Positions 30,992 to 38,843 of a DNA stretch of 40,438 bases are shown here, piece after piece (position 1 is the stretch's first letter; each line of letters begins with the position of its first letter). The notes beneath the pieces were generated by a model. The model did not search any database. It had not been told where the DNA came from and saw only the letters and a list, made by a program, of their open reading frames with translations. The position numbers were made by a program, and so were the translations under genes. The stretch is taken from the NCBI GenBank assembly GCA_005789005.1, contig SYAD01000003.1, positions 1-40,438 of the forward strand. Reading direction: 5' to 3'. The DNA is from Planctomycetia bacterium. GTDB lineage: Bacteria > Planctomycetota > Phycisphaerae > Phycisphaerales > SM1A02.

Positions 30992-32992
30992 TTACGGAAG
31001 TGGCTTTGATTCTGCGGGAATCTCAGCATTTTTTGTGGCGGTGGTCTTGCCTGTCGGCGCGATCACGGGGGAATTATTCACCGGCGTTGGCGCCGTCGAT
31101 TTCTCAATCGGCATTTCACTCTTACGCGCCGCGATCCATTTTGTCATGCGCGCGCCAAGCACATCAAGCGGCAGGGCGCCATCGCTTAGAAGCGCGTCAT
31201 GGAACGCGCGCAAGTGAAATGAATTTCCAAGCTCCTGCTGTGCCAGCGCTCGTAAGCGGCGAATTTCCAACTCGCCCAATTTGTAAGCGCACGCTTGGCC
31301 AGGCCAACTGATATATCGATCCACTTCGCGGTCGATGTTCAATTCGCTCAGCGCGGTATTGGCGCGCATGAACGCCACGGCTTGCTCGCGGCTCCAACCA
31401 AGTTCGTGCATACCAGTATCCACCACAAGCCTGCACGAGCGCCACATTTCATACAACAAGCGCCCGAAGTCGTTGTAAGGATCGTCAAACAATTTCATCT
31501 CAATCCCTAGGCGCTCCGCGTAAAGGGCCCAGCCCTCCACAAACGCCGTGAATCCCATGTCGCGCCGAAGTGAATGGCGCTGCGGCAACTCCTGCGTGAG
31601 CGCAACTTGCAAATGGTGGCCGGGCACCGCCTCATGCAACGCCAGCGGAATCATTTCGTATTTGGGGCGTTGATTCAGCGCGAATGTGTTGGCGTAAAAC
31701 CAACCGGGATTGCCCGAATCAATGCTGCCTTGTTGGTAATACGCGGTGGTTTGGCTAGGCGCCATAAAGCGCGGAATCTCGCGCACCCCGTAGGTCAGGC
31801 GTGGCAACTTGCCAAACAATTCCGGCAAGTGCGCGTCGATTTGCTTGCAAATGTCGCGGTAGCCACGCAACAATTCCTCGGCGCTTTGAAAATAAAACCG
31901 CGCGTCGGTTCTCAGATAAGCGGTGAAGCGCGCGAACAATTCGTCGTTGTTCAAAGCCGCCAGCGCGGCGTCCTTGGTAAACCAATCGGTCTTTCGAATC
32001 ACAACCAACATCTCGCCGCGAATGCGCGCCACCTCCGACAGGCCGATCGCGTGAATGTCTTGCGGAGAAAGTTTGGTAGTGGTTTGTTGGTTCAACAGAA
32101 ATGCGTACCACTCTTTTCCATTGGGTAAAGCAGCGCAAGCGATCGCGTCGCGGCAATTTGGCAAGTAGCGATCACGGATGAAATCACGCATGGCGGCCAT
32201 GGACGCCAGTATTTGTGCAATCGCCTTGTCGGCGCGCGCCAACAATTGCGCGCGCATCTCTGGCGTCACATCCGGGTACTCGCGCAGAAATGGCGCGCGT
32301 AGGGTGTCCAACTTTCCAGCGATCACTGCCGCAAATTGCGCGTCAATTCCCTGCAAAATAACCTTGGCGGGCGTGACGTGTTGGCGCAAGCCATCTTCCA
32401 ACAATAATTGGTCATCGGCAAGTTGCTTGGGCACTTGCTCCAAGCGCGCGGCGTGGGCTTGCAAATCATTGGCGCGCTCAAATGGCATTCGATCGCACAT
32501 TTGCGCGATGGATTGTTGCGGCCCACCCAGCGGACCAATCACAATCAAGTATCCAAGAAACTTTTGCGCCTGAACGTCCAAAGATAAATCGCGAATGACC
32601 AGATCAAGATCGAGTGATTCCGATTCGCTCAATCCTTCGCGTGGCACCGATTGCAGCGCCTTCAATAAACCAATCGTCTCTTTCGCGCGGCGAGCGATGG
32701 CGCCAGCGCTGTGATCGCTGATTCGAAACGCGTCGCCTGGCCTGCCGTTTGCGATCGCCTCCATTGGGTCCTCGCGATCGCGGAATGTTTGAACCGCGTC
32801 AAAGGCCTCGCGCAACTCCTCTGAGCTGGTCGGTGTGGGGGCGGGGGCGTGTTCTGGTTTCAGAACTGTCTTCGCATCGTTGGCAACATTCGAATTAGTT
32901 TGCGCCAATACATCGCGTTGCCCATCCATCATGACCACGCTCACAACCAACACGCTCCAATAGTTCACGCGATCTTTATTCTTTGAAGTCAT
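30992..32992 (-). CDS. DUF885 family exported metallopeptidase-like protein
   Basis: The 666-residue product begins with a charged then hydrophobic N-terminus (about 10-24), a likely signal peptide or anchor. The bulk is a helical DUF885 domain. The key segment LALHEAVPGHHLQVAL (about 470-485) contains the HExxxxHH arrangement that replaces HExxH in this family. GFTAFVEGWALYAERLG follows, with the Glu ligand, then TGMHELGWSREQAVAFM. Family members are thought to be zinc peptidases of unknown substrate. The C-terminal 45 residues are Pro/Thr/Ala-rich. TACTTT at 33004-32999 lies 6 nt before the ATG on the reverse strand. Confidence 0.88.
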   Translation of the reverse strand: MTSKNKDRVNYWSVLVVSVVMMDGQRDVLAQTNSNVANDAKTVLKPEHAPAPTPTSSEELREAFDAVQTFRDREDPMEAIANGRPGDAFRISDHSAGAIARRAKETIGLLKALQSVPREGLSESESLDLDLVIRDLSLDVQAQKFLGYLIVIGPLGGPQQSIAQMCDRMPFERANDLQAHAARLEQVPKQLADDQLLLEDGLRQHVTPAKVILQGIDAQFAAVIAGKLDTLRAPFLREYPDVTPEMRAQLLARADKAIAQILASMAAMRDFIRDRYLPNCRDAIACAALPNGKEWYAFLLNQQTTTKLSPQDIHAIGLSEVARIRGEMLVVIRKTDWFTKDAALAALNNDELFARFTAYLRTDARFYFQSAEELLRGYRDICKQIDAHLPELFGKLPRLTYGVREIPRFMAPSQTTAYYQQGSIDSGNPGWFYANTFALNQRPKYEMIPLALHEAVPGHHLQVALTQELPQRHSLRRDMGFTAFVEGWALYAERLGIEMKLFDDPYNDFGRLLYEMWRSCRLVVDTGMHELGWSREQAVAFMRANTALSELNIDREVDRYISWPGQACAYKLGELEIRRLRALAQQELGNSFHLRAFHDALLSDGALPLDVLGARMTKWIAARKSEMPIEKSTAPTPVNNSPVIAPTGKTTATKNAEIPAESKPLP

Positions 32993-32998
32993 GGTTTG

Positions 32999-33004
32999 AA
33001 AGTA
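32999..33004 (-). promoter_or_regulatory. TANNNT -10 box of the DUF885 gene
   Basis: TACTTT on the reverse strand is separated from ATG 32992 by exactly 6 nt. No ribosome binding site precedes the gene, so the transcript is probably leaderless. No good -35 hexamer is seen. Confidence 0.5.
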
Positions 33005-33217
33005 TCAGGTGTTGGATTGATCTTTCAATGCCAATACAGTTGCGCTGAACACAGACCCGCCGCAGGCAACGCAACTATTCGCAGGTATTTGCGGCGTTTC
33101 AACCTTGTAAATTAACTTCAAGCAATCGCGAACATTCCTTGAAACTCCACGCAAAACAGGTCGCCCCCGCGTGATGAAACGCTTTATGCATTCGCGGCTA
33201 TATTCTTGCCCCCTCAC

Positions 33218-33685
33218 ATGAGCATTCTCCCGCAAGAAACCCAGCAAGGCTACACCCCGCCATCGGTGCGGCAGTTTGGCGTGTTCCTTGACAACAAGGT
33301 TGGCAAGTTGCTCGACCTTCTGCAAAAGTGCGACGATCAGTCGGGCCTCAATTTGGCGGCGTTAAGTATTTTGGATTCAAGCGACCACGCCGTGGTGCGG
33401 CTTATCTTTAACAACGCGGACGCGGCGCGCGTGGTGTTGCGCGCCAACCAATTCACTTTCAGCGAGGTTGATTTGTTGGTGGTGGAATTGCCCGAGGGCA
33501 AGAGCCTGACCAATTTGTGCTTGCATCTGTTGGGCGCCGAGTTGAATATTCGCTTCGCCTATCCAGTGATGTTGCGCCGTCAGGACTCGCCAACCGTGGC
33601 CATCGCTGTTGACGATCTCACGCTTGCGGGTCAGATTCTTCTACGCAAAGGTTTTAGACTTCTTGGCGAAGAAGATTTGTCGTAG
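33218..33685 (+). CDS. Double ACT-domain protein
   Basis: The 155-residue product appears to be two ACT-like ferredoxin folds in tandem: about 15-75 (VRQFGVFLDNKVGKLLDLL, then LALSILDSSDHAVVRLIF after one substitution) and about 80-150 (ANQFTFSEVDLLVVELP, then GAELNIRFAYPVML). ACT domains bind amino acids or other small ligands and regulate enzymes; stand-alone proteins like this may act as sensors. ATG 33218 is preferred over a TTG at 33206. TATATT lies 13 nt before the ATG, giving a leader of only a few bases. No linked enzyme identifies the ligand. The 225 bases before the gene hold no other feature I can support. Confidence 0.75.
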   Translation: MSILPQETQQGYTPPSVRQFGVFLDNKVGKLLDLLQKCDDQSGLNLAALSILDSSDHAVVRLIFNNADAARVVLRANQFTFSEVDLLVVELPEGKSLTNLCLHLLGAELNIRFAYPVMLRRQDSPTVAIAVDDLTLAGQILLRKGFRLLGEEDLS

Positions 33686-33736
33686 CGGCACGCTCCCGAT
33701 TATTTCATTCCACAACTTTTAAAAGAGAAACCCACC

Positions 33737-33934
33737 ATGTCACGAATTGTCCGCCTCAGCGCAACTGGTCCAATCAAAGTACAACCGCAAGACAAGCCCA
33801 TCTTTATTTGCGCATGTGGTCTTACAAAAAACGCCCCTTTTTGCGATGGCAGCCACAAGAAGTGTCTTGATGAACCCGAAGGCAAGTGTTTTGTCTACAA
33901 CGCGGATCAAGTGCGCGCTGAAGTCGCCGAGTGA
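33737..33934 (+). CDS. CDGSH iron-sulfur domain protein
   Basis: This 65-residue protein is a single mitoNEET-type CDGSH module. The 2Fe-2S ligands are C25, C27, C36 and H40 in CACGLTKNAPFCDGSH, matching the family consensus exactly. The N-terminal segment (VRLSATGPIKVQPQDKPIFI) forms the leading strand. Such proteins bind a labile, redox-active 2Fe-2S cluster and may take part in electron or cluster transfer. No membrane anchor is present. It lies 51 bp after the ACT gene on the same strand and ends 90 bp before the convergent QueD-like gene. No clear ribosome binding site is seen. Confidence 0.95.
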   Translation: MSRIVRLSATGPIKVQPQDKPIFICACGLTKNAPFCDGSHKKCLDEPEGKCFVYNADQVRAEVAE

Positions 33935-34024
33935 TTGAAGCGAACTTGAAAAATCACGCCGCCGACATTTGCGCGGCATATTCAGCTTGGCTTTTGGTCA
34001 ACATTGCAACAGAGCGCGGGCTTA

Positions 34025-34804
34025 TCAACCGGGATAGATAGCCGAAGTCTTTTCCGTTTCCCACAATCGCACGCGAACAAGCTCGCCGCCCACATCTTGG
34101 ATGGGTTGCACCAACCAGTCGTGGCACACGCGCGCGATCATTTCAACGCTGGGATTGTTCTTGGCAAAGCTGGCCACGTCGGTGTTCAAATGTTTGTGGT
34201 CCAGTTTGTCGATCACATTCTGGCGCACCACTTGTTCAAGTTGATCAAGCCGAACTTTGGGAGGATCTTGAATCAGGGCGCGCACCGAAACTTCAATCCG
34301 GTAATTGTGGCCGTGGCCCGCGGCGTTGTTGCACTTGCCAAAGATCTTCTGATTGGTTGCGGCATCAAGATCGTCGCAGTGCAGGCGGTGGCTGGCGGCA
34401 AATTCAAACGACTGAGTGAAGGTGGCGTGGTTGGGCATGGAAACCTCGTAGAAGAATGAAAGAAAGTTGCTTTGTATAAGCGTGATTGACTGCAAGGGGA
34501 AAGGCAATTCGCTGTTCAGGGCCTCGGCCACCGGCTTCAGCGCCAAGGTCTGCGCCCCGCCGGCGCGGAATGATTGATCAAGTATCGGCAGGGCGGTTCG
34601 TCGGGCAATTTCATCTATTTCAGCGATGGAAATCAGATATCCCGTGCGGGGGTCGGGCTCCCCGGCGATCACAACTTCCAAGGAAATGCTGGCGTGCCAA
34701 CCTTGAGCGCTTGGCCAAGCGGCATAAGCGTTGTTTTTAGGAGAATTTAGATGCGCCGCCTCTATTGGCGACAGCGCAAATCGAACGGTTCGGCAAAGCA
34801 GCAT
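34025..34804 (-). CDS. Duplicated 6-pyruvoyltetrahydropterin synthase/QueD-like protein
   Basis: The 259-residue protein contains two PTPS folds. The C-terminal one (about 128-259) looks active: zinc histidines H139, H164 and H166, the Cys in GKCNNAAGHGHNY (C158), LDHKHLN (about 201-207) and the final LWET Glu (about 250). The N-terminal one (about 4-118) aligns in outline (RFALSPIEAAHL; GWHASISLEVVI; LDQSFRAGG) but has lost the HGH pair and the Cys, so it is probably structural. The C-half could make 6-carboxytetrahydropterin for queuosine or a related pterin. TAATCT lies 6 nt before the ATG. No other queuosine gene is nearby. Confidence 0.85.
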   Translation of the reverse strand: MLLCRTVRFALSPIEAAHLNSPKNNAYAAWPSAQGWHASISLEVVIAGEPDPRTGYLISIAEIDEIARRTALPILDQSFRAGGAQTLALKPVAEALNSELPFPLQSITLIQSNFLSFFYEVSMPNHATFTQSFEFAASHRLHCDDLDAATNQKIFGKCNNAAGHGHNYRIEVSVRALIQDPPKVRLDQLEQVVRQNVIDKLDHKHLNTDVASFAKNNPSVEMIARVCHDWLVQPIQDVGGELVRVRLWETEKTSAIYPG

Positions 34805-34810
34805 GGTTCA

Positions 34811-34816
34811 AGATTA
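34811..34816 (-). promoter_or_regulatory. TANNNT -10 box of the QueD-like gene
   Basis: TAATCT on the reverse strand lies exactly 6 nt before ATG 34804. It is the same spacing as folD, the HAD gene, ruvC, purC and DUF885. Confidence 0.5.
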
Positions 34817-34953
34817 GCCATGCAACGGATGCGCGGGGGCACTCATTTTAATGTGCATATTTCAGAATCAAGGTGGCCGAGTCACATAATCGATACTGAG
34901 TGAATCAATTTTTTCTGAAATATCAAAAATATTGTAAAAAAAATATATATTTG

Positions 34954-34982
34954 TTGTCAGGATTGAATTTGACGCATATAGT
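34954..34982 (+). promoter_or_regulatory. Strong sigma70-type promoter with AT-rich upstream element
   Basis: TTGTCA (34954-34959), an exact 17-bp spacer and TATAGT (34977-34982) match the vegetative consensus at 5/6 and 5/6 positions. The preceding 45 bases are almost pure A/T runs, like an UP element. Predicted +1 is about 34989. This is the best promoter in the window, yet no protein gene starts directly behind it. Confidence 0.8.
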
Positions 34983-34988
34983 CAAAGC

Positions 34989-35044
34989 ATTAACAAGCCC
35001 CCGGAAGGGCTCGGCGTGAGGCTTGCCTCCGCCGGGCCTTTTTT
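34989..35044 (+). ncRNA. Putative small RNA of about 56 nt
   Basis: Between the promoter and the terminator T-run are only about 56 nt, with no useful ORF. AGCCC (34996-35000) can pair with GGGCT (35007-35011), which is also the base of the terminator stem (35008-35038), so the two hairpins exclude each other. The unit could be a free small RNA or a transcription attenuator for the lipoprotein gene 85 bp downstream. I do not recognise a known family. Confidence 0.6.
35008..35044 (+). terminator. Strong Rho-independent terminator
   Basis: GGCTCGGCG, a bulged T, GAGGC, TT, GCCTC and CGCCGGGCC form a 14-bp stem (one G-T pair) ending at 35038, followed by TTTTTT, A and TTTTT. No annotated forward gene lies upstream within the region, so it must end the short transcript starting near 34989. 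Confidence 0.88.
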
Positions 35045-35128
35045 ATTTTTCAAATGCAAATCGGCTAGAAATTGGCGATTTGTACAAATTCAACGCGACG
35101 TAAGCGGGGTTAGGATTGTGCCCAACGT

Positions 35129-35902
35129 ATGGCTTTGCAATTCAAAATATTTTTAATCCCATGCATCAGTTTCGCAATCTATGGTTGCGCCACACCCACA
35201 CCCACCTCCAAGCCCACTCCCTTGCAAGCCCCAAACAGCACCACAAAAACCACAAATCCCTTAGTAAATGCTCAAGCAAATTCTGCGGCGCTTGACATGA
35301 AACTGGTCAAAGGTCTCTCAATCAACCAGGACACCAGCGAAGTTCTTGTGAGGGGGCAAGTAGCGATTCGTCAAGGTTTCCTAGAGCAATTGGTGTGTTT
35401 CAAAGGCACCCGCGAGCACGAATCTTTAGTCGTGGTCAATGTTGCGGCCTCGAATATTCACGCCGCATTGTTGGCCGTTGGCGCCAGCGCTGGTCACCCT
35501 GGAATATGGAGCCGCGACAAGAACACAGTCAACGACTTGAAACTTCAGCCGCCTGCGGGCGACTTGGTGAGCGTGCAAATTGAATGTGTTCTGGACGGCG
35601 TGACTCGCCGCTGCGATTTGGGCCAGTGGATAGAGGACGCGCGCCATCTAGAAACATTCAACTCTTCATTTGTATTCGCGGGCAGCCACTTTGAACCGGA
35701 CGGTCGTGGCGGACAGCGTTACACGGCGGATGTCACGGGCAGCACCGTGGGGCTTGTCACTTTTGGCGATGAACTTATTGCCTACGCGCAAGTGATTCCA
35801 GATCAGGCGGAAATTTCGCGGCCACGTTGGCAAGCCCACACCGCGCTCATTCCACCCGAAGGTAGCGATGTGGTTCTGATCTTGAAGCCGTACAAACCGT
35901 AG
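35129..35902 (+). CDS. YdjY-domain lipoprotein
   Basis: The 257-residue protein has a lipoprotein signal (hydrophobic 4-18, lipobox IYGC with C20), then a Thr/Pro-rich linker (21-45). The YdjY-like domain (about 60-195) has VLVRGQVAIRQGFLEQLVC, the GTREHESLVVV motif, an IHAALLAVGASAG segment (the family's HAxLxxxG block) and the DGVTRRCDLGQWI region. The C-terminal 60 residues carry the beta-rich VTGSTVGLVTFGDELIAY portion. The domain's function is not known. It is probably anchored to a membrane facing the periplasm. It lies 85 bp after the small-RNA terminator and 9 bp before ruvC, and its own TAGGAT box leaves a leader of about 5 nt. Confidence 0.82.
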   Translation: MALQFKIFLIPCISFAIYGCATPTPTSKPTPLQAPNSTTKTTNPLVNAQANSAALDMKLVKGLSINQDTSEVLVRGQVAIRQGFLEQLVCFKGTREHESLVVVNVAASNIHAALLAVGASAGHPGIWSRDKNTVNDLKLQPPAGDLVSVQIECVLDGVTRRCDLGQWIEDARHLETFNSSFVFAGSHFEPDGRGGQRYTADVTGSTVGLVTFGDELIAYAQVIPDQAEISRPRWQAHTALIPPEGSDVVLILKPYKP

Positions 35903-35905
35903 CAT
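35900..35905 (+). promoter_or_regulatory. TANNNT -10 box of ruvC
   Basis: TAGCAT overlaps the stop codon of the lipoprotein gene and lies exactly 6 nt before the ruvC ATG. The -35 region would be inside the lipoprotein gene and is weak. Confidence 0.45.
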
Positions 35906-35911
35906 GGCCGC

Positions 35912-36409
35912 ATGCGAATTCTTGGAATTGATCCTGGCTTGCGGCGCACCGGTTATGCATGCGTAAAAATAAGCGCGCGTAGCGCCGAACCCGCTTTGAT
36001 TGAAGCGGGGGTGCTGCGCATTGCAACAACTGGTCCGCTGCATGCGCGCTTGTTGCAAATCCGCACCGAGTTGCTGGAAGTTTTAGCGGATTTAAAGCCG
36101 GATCACGCCGCGATTGAGACCCTGTTCAGCCATGTCAAGCACGCGCAAACCGCGATCATCATGGGGCACGCGCGCGGAGTGTTGCTGGCCACGCTCGCTG
36201 AAAAGAACTTGTCTATCACGGAATTCGCGCCCAAAGAAGTGAAGCGCTCCGTCACCGGCAATGGCAACGCCACCAAAGAGCAAGTTCGCCGCGCGGTCAT
36301 GGCGCAATGCGGATTGCGCACGCTCAAGGGTCCCAACGACGCCAGCGACGCCATGGCGATCGCGCTGACGGCGGCGCGTCGACTCTCGCTTGAAAGCAAG
36401 TCCCGCTAA
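35912..36409 (+). CDS. ruvC: Crossover junction endodeoxyribonuclease RuvC
   Basis: RuvC cuts Holliday junctions at the end of homologous recombination. The 165-residue protein has the four acidic active-site residues: D7 in MRILGIDPGL, E69 in AAIETLF, and D143/D146 in GPNDASDAMAIAL. KQTAIIMGHARGV-type sequence (here HAQTAIIMGHARGVLL) and the SVTGNGNATKEQV loop are present. The length is normal. ruvA and ruvB are not in the window. It is 9 bp after the lipoprotein gene, with a TAGCAT box 6 nt before the ATG. Confidence 0.95.
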   Translation: MRILGIDPGLRRTGYACVKISARSAEPALIEAGVLRIATTGPLHARLLQIRTELLEVLADLKPDHAAIETLFSHVKHAQTAIIMGHARGVLLATLAEKNLSITEFAPKEVKRSVTGNGNATKEQVRRAVMAQCGLRTLKGPNDASDAMAIALTAARRLSLESKSR

Positions 36410-36412
36410 TCT
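36407..36412 (+). promoter_or_regulatory. TANNNT -10 box of trpE
   Basis: TAATCT, overlapping the ruvC stop (TAA 36407-36409), lies 7 nt before the trpE ATG at 36420. The -35 side is inside ruvC and is not clear. Confidence 0.4.
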
Positions 36413-36419
36413 CATACGC

Positions 36420-37940
36420 ATGTCCGCAGGAAATCTTCTGATTCAATGTCGGCGAATTCCATCGGATCAACTCACGCCCGTGCTCGCGTATCGAAGGCTT
36501 GTGGCGCCGGACGATCGCAACGCTCCAAGCTTTCTGCTTGAAAGCGTGGAGCAAGGCGGAAGCGTTGGTCGCTATTCAATGTTGGGCGCGCGGCCCGTGC
36601 AAGAAGTGGTCGCCAAAGAAACCACGGTTGAAATATTTCGCGACGGCAAGAGCGAGAAACGCTTTGAATGCGCCGATCCGTTGCAAGTGCCGCGCGACAT
36701 CGCCGCGGCGTGGAAACCTTTTTCCAAAGGCGCGTTACCTGGCGCGTTTCACGGCGGCTGGGTGGGATTTCTCTCCTTTGACGCCGTGCGTTGGCTTGAA
36801 CCCAAGGCGTTGAGTTTTCACAACGCGCCAAAAGACGACCGCAATCTTCCTGATATGCACATGGGTTTGTATCGACAAGTGGTTGTGTTTGACCACTTCA
36901 CGCGAACGCTTGATTGCGTGGTGGCGCAATCATTGGATGAGCATGGCAGCGAATCCGCGGCGCAAGCAGCGGCCGACATCGCGCTTGAGCAATTGAAATC
37001 TGATTTGCTTCAGCAGCGACCCGCGTTGGCAACCGGTGAAATTCACATGGATCTTCATTCACAGCCCAAGCCGCCCGCGCGCAGCTCCATGACGCGCGCG
37101 GAATTTGAAAGCGCAGTTGTGAAGGCCAAGCAAGCCATAGCAGCCGGAGACGCGTTTCAAATCGTGCTTTCGCAGCGGCTTGAGCGTGAAACAAACATTG
37201 ATCCATTTGAGTTGTACCGCGCGCTTCGCATTGTGAACCCCAGTCCATATCAAGTGTATTTGCAGGCTTCTGGCTGCATTTTGGCGGCTTCAAGCCCGGA
37301 AATTCTTTGCCGAGTGCGGGATCGCATTGTGGTGAATCGACCGCTTGCGGGCACCCGTTCGCGCGGCGCCACGCCAGAATTGGATAAGCAACTTGAAACT
37401 GAATTGTTGGCCGACGAGAAAGAGCGCGCGGAGCATGTCATGTTGGTCGACCTTGGTCGCAATGATCTTGGCCGCGTGTGTGAGCCGGGCTCCGTTCATA
37501 TTGACCGCTGCATGGATGTGGAGCGCTACAGCCATGTGATGCATTTGTCATCAACGGTCACGGGCACGCTTGAAAATAAATTCAACGCGTGGGATGCGTT
37601 GCGCGCCACGCTTCCAGTTGGAACTGTTTCTGGCGCGCCAAAAATTCGCGCCATTCAACTTATTGATGAACTTGAGCCAGTGCGCCGCGGTCCCTACGCC
37701 GGTGGAATTGGCGTGATTGGTTTTGATGGATCCATGGACATGGCCATATCTTTGCGCACCATGGTCATGCCAACCAGCCGTGCCCCAGGCGCGCCGTGGA
37801 CTGTGCATTTGCAAGCTGGCGCCGGCGTGGTGTTGGACAGCGACCCCGCCACAGAATGGCAGGAAACCATGTCAAAAGCCGCTGGTTTGGGGCGCGCCAT
37901 GGATCTCGCGGAAAATATTTTTAGCAAAGATGCGCGGTGA
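36420..37940 (+). CDS. trpE: Anthranilate synthase component I
   Basis: TrpE makes anthranilate from chorismate, the first step of tryptophan synthesis, with TrpG supplying ammonia from Gln. The 506-residue protein has the N-terminal Trp-feedback region (LLESVEQGGSVGRYSMLG, with the Ser of the LLES motif) and the C-terminal chorismate-binding domain. That domain contains FQIVLSQRLE, SSPEILCRV, RPLAGTRSRGATPE, EHVMLVDLGRNDLGRV, VSGAPKIRAIQLIDELEPVRRGPYAGGIG in adjoining blocks and QAGAGVVLDSDP. No trpG follows, so the amidotransferase gene is elsewhere. ATG 36420 is preferred over 36390, which lies inside ruvC. It converges with the following membrane-protein gene, 9 bp apart. Confidence 0.96.
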   Translation: MSAGNLLIQCRRIPSDQLTPVLAYRRLVAPDDRNAPSFLLESVEQGGSVGRYSMLGARPVQEVVAKETTVEIFRDGKSEKRFECADPLQVPRDIAAAWKPFSKGALPGAFHGGWVGFLSFDAVRWLEPKALSFHNAPKDDRNLPDMHMGLYRQVVVFDHFTRTLDCVVAQSLDEHGSESAAQAAADIALEQLKSDLLQQRPALATGEIHMDLHSQPKPPARSSMTRAEFESAVVKAKQAIAAGDAFQIVLSQRLERETNIDPFELYRALRIVNPSPYQVYLQASGCILAASSPEILCRVRDRIVVNRPLAGTRSRGATPELDKQLETELLADEKERAEHVMLVDLGRNDLGRVCEPGSVHIDRCMDVERYSHVMHLSSTVTGTLENKFNAWDALRATLPVGTVSGAPKIRAIQLIDELEPVRRGPYAGGIGVIGFDGSMDMAISLRTMVMPTSRAPGAPWTVHLQAGAGVVLDSDPATEWQETMSKAAGLGRAMDLAENIFSKDAR

Positions 37941-37949
37941 TTCCAAGGC

Positions 37950-38696
37950 TCACATAGACGTCGGTGATTTTTCACTCACCTCATCGGCAAGGGCCAACGA
38001 CATTCGATTCACTCCATCCGCGAGCCACCAAATAGATATCACTCCGCTTGCAGCCGCGATTAAAATCATCGAGGCCCGTATGAGCGTGGACATTCCACTT
38101 TCTTGTGGATCTTGTGGCATCCACAACAGCATGACGCGCAGCGCGATGGAGAAAACAATCAGGCACAAGACAATCGTTTGAGTCACGTGCACCCAAGTTG
38201 ACTCCATCCATGCCGCCACCGAGGCGATCATTCGCGACGCCACGACAAGCTCGATCACAAGGAGCATGAACCAAATCATTTCAATCTTTACCAAGTACGC
38301 TTTGCTTTCTTGCGCGAAATTAGTTTCGCCGTCGATAAAAATCACGCCGGCCGCCACGGCGAGCCCCGCGCCGGAGTTGATGGCGTTCATGGCGCGCCAC
38401 ACCGGCACCCAATGGAATTCCGTGAATGTTCCCAACAAGAATCCCTGTTTCATTTCCCGGATTCCAAACCATCTAAACCAGCAACTGAGGGCCAGAATCA
38501 ACACCATGACTCCGCCAATCATTGGCCACCACATGGCGCCAATCGCCAGTGGCAACAACAGCCAAATCCCCAGCGACAAAGAGCCAGAAGCTGCGATAAA
38601 GCTGGTCATTGCCGGATTTGAGGAGGGATGTGATGCGGGTGATTTCAATAAATTCTCGCTGCTTTGTGCCACGGAAATTGTTTCAGGACCTAGCAT
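37950..38696 (-). CDS. Six-helix membrane protein of unknown function
   Basis: The 248-residue product has a polar N-terminus (1-35) and six predicted transmembrane helices (about 41-58, 60-76, 106-122, 138-156, 170-192 and 204-227). A short acidic C-terminus follows. No Cys/His-rich motif, transporter signature or domain is recognised. The first ATG at 38696 may be too early; an ATG 87 nt downstream (38609) would start just before helix 1. It is divergent from the protease gene by 147 bp and converges with trpE. Confidence 0.7.
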   Translation of the reverse strand: MLGPETISVAQSSENLLKSPASHPSSNPAMTSFIAASGSLSLGIWLLLPLAIGAMWWPMIGGVMVLILALSCWFRWFGIREMKQGFLLGTFTEFHWVPVWRAMNAINSGAGLAVAAGVIFIDGETNFAQESKAYLVKIEMIWFMLLVIELVVASRMIASVAAWMESTWVHVTQTIVLCLIVFSIALRVMLLWMPQDPQESGMSTLIRASMILIAAASGVISIWWLADGVNRMSLALADEVSEKSPTSM

Positions 38697-38843
38697 AGTG
38701 ACTCATTTAAAAGATCAGCTTTGGAATTGTGATTTGAACACGCTTGAACACTGAAACATTTCTGTCACGATTCCCAACAAACACCCGAACCATTTTCAGT
38801 ATATGCAGAATAAACAATCGTCCCAACAAAGAAAGTTTTTAAG

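Larger units (their letters stand above)
34805..35128. other. Gene-free region holding a small-RNA unit
   Basis: This 324-bp region has no convincing protein gene. It contains the QueD-like promoter at its left end, a very AT-rich stretch (about 34905-34953), a near-consensus forward promoter, a short transcript with a strong terminator and then the promoter of the YdjY-type lipoprotein (TTCAAC at 35089-35094, 16 bp, TAGGAT at 35111-35116). Confidence 0.7.

Noticed and set aside
33005..33325. 106-codon reverse frame upstream of the ACT gene
   Set aside because: It overlaps the ACT gene start on the other strand and shows no domain or start signal.
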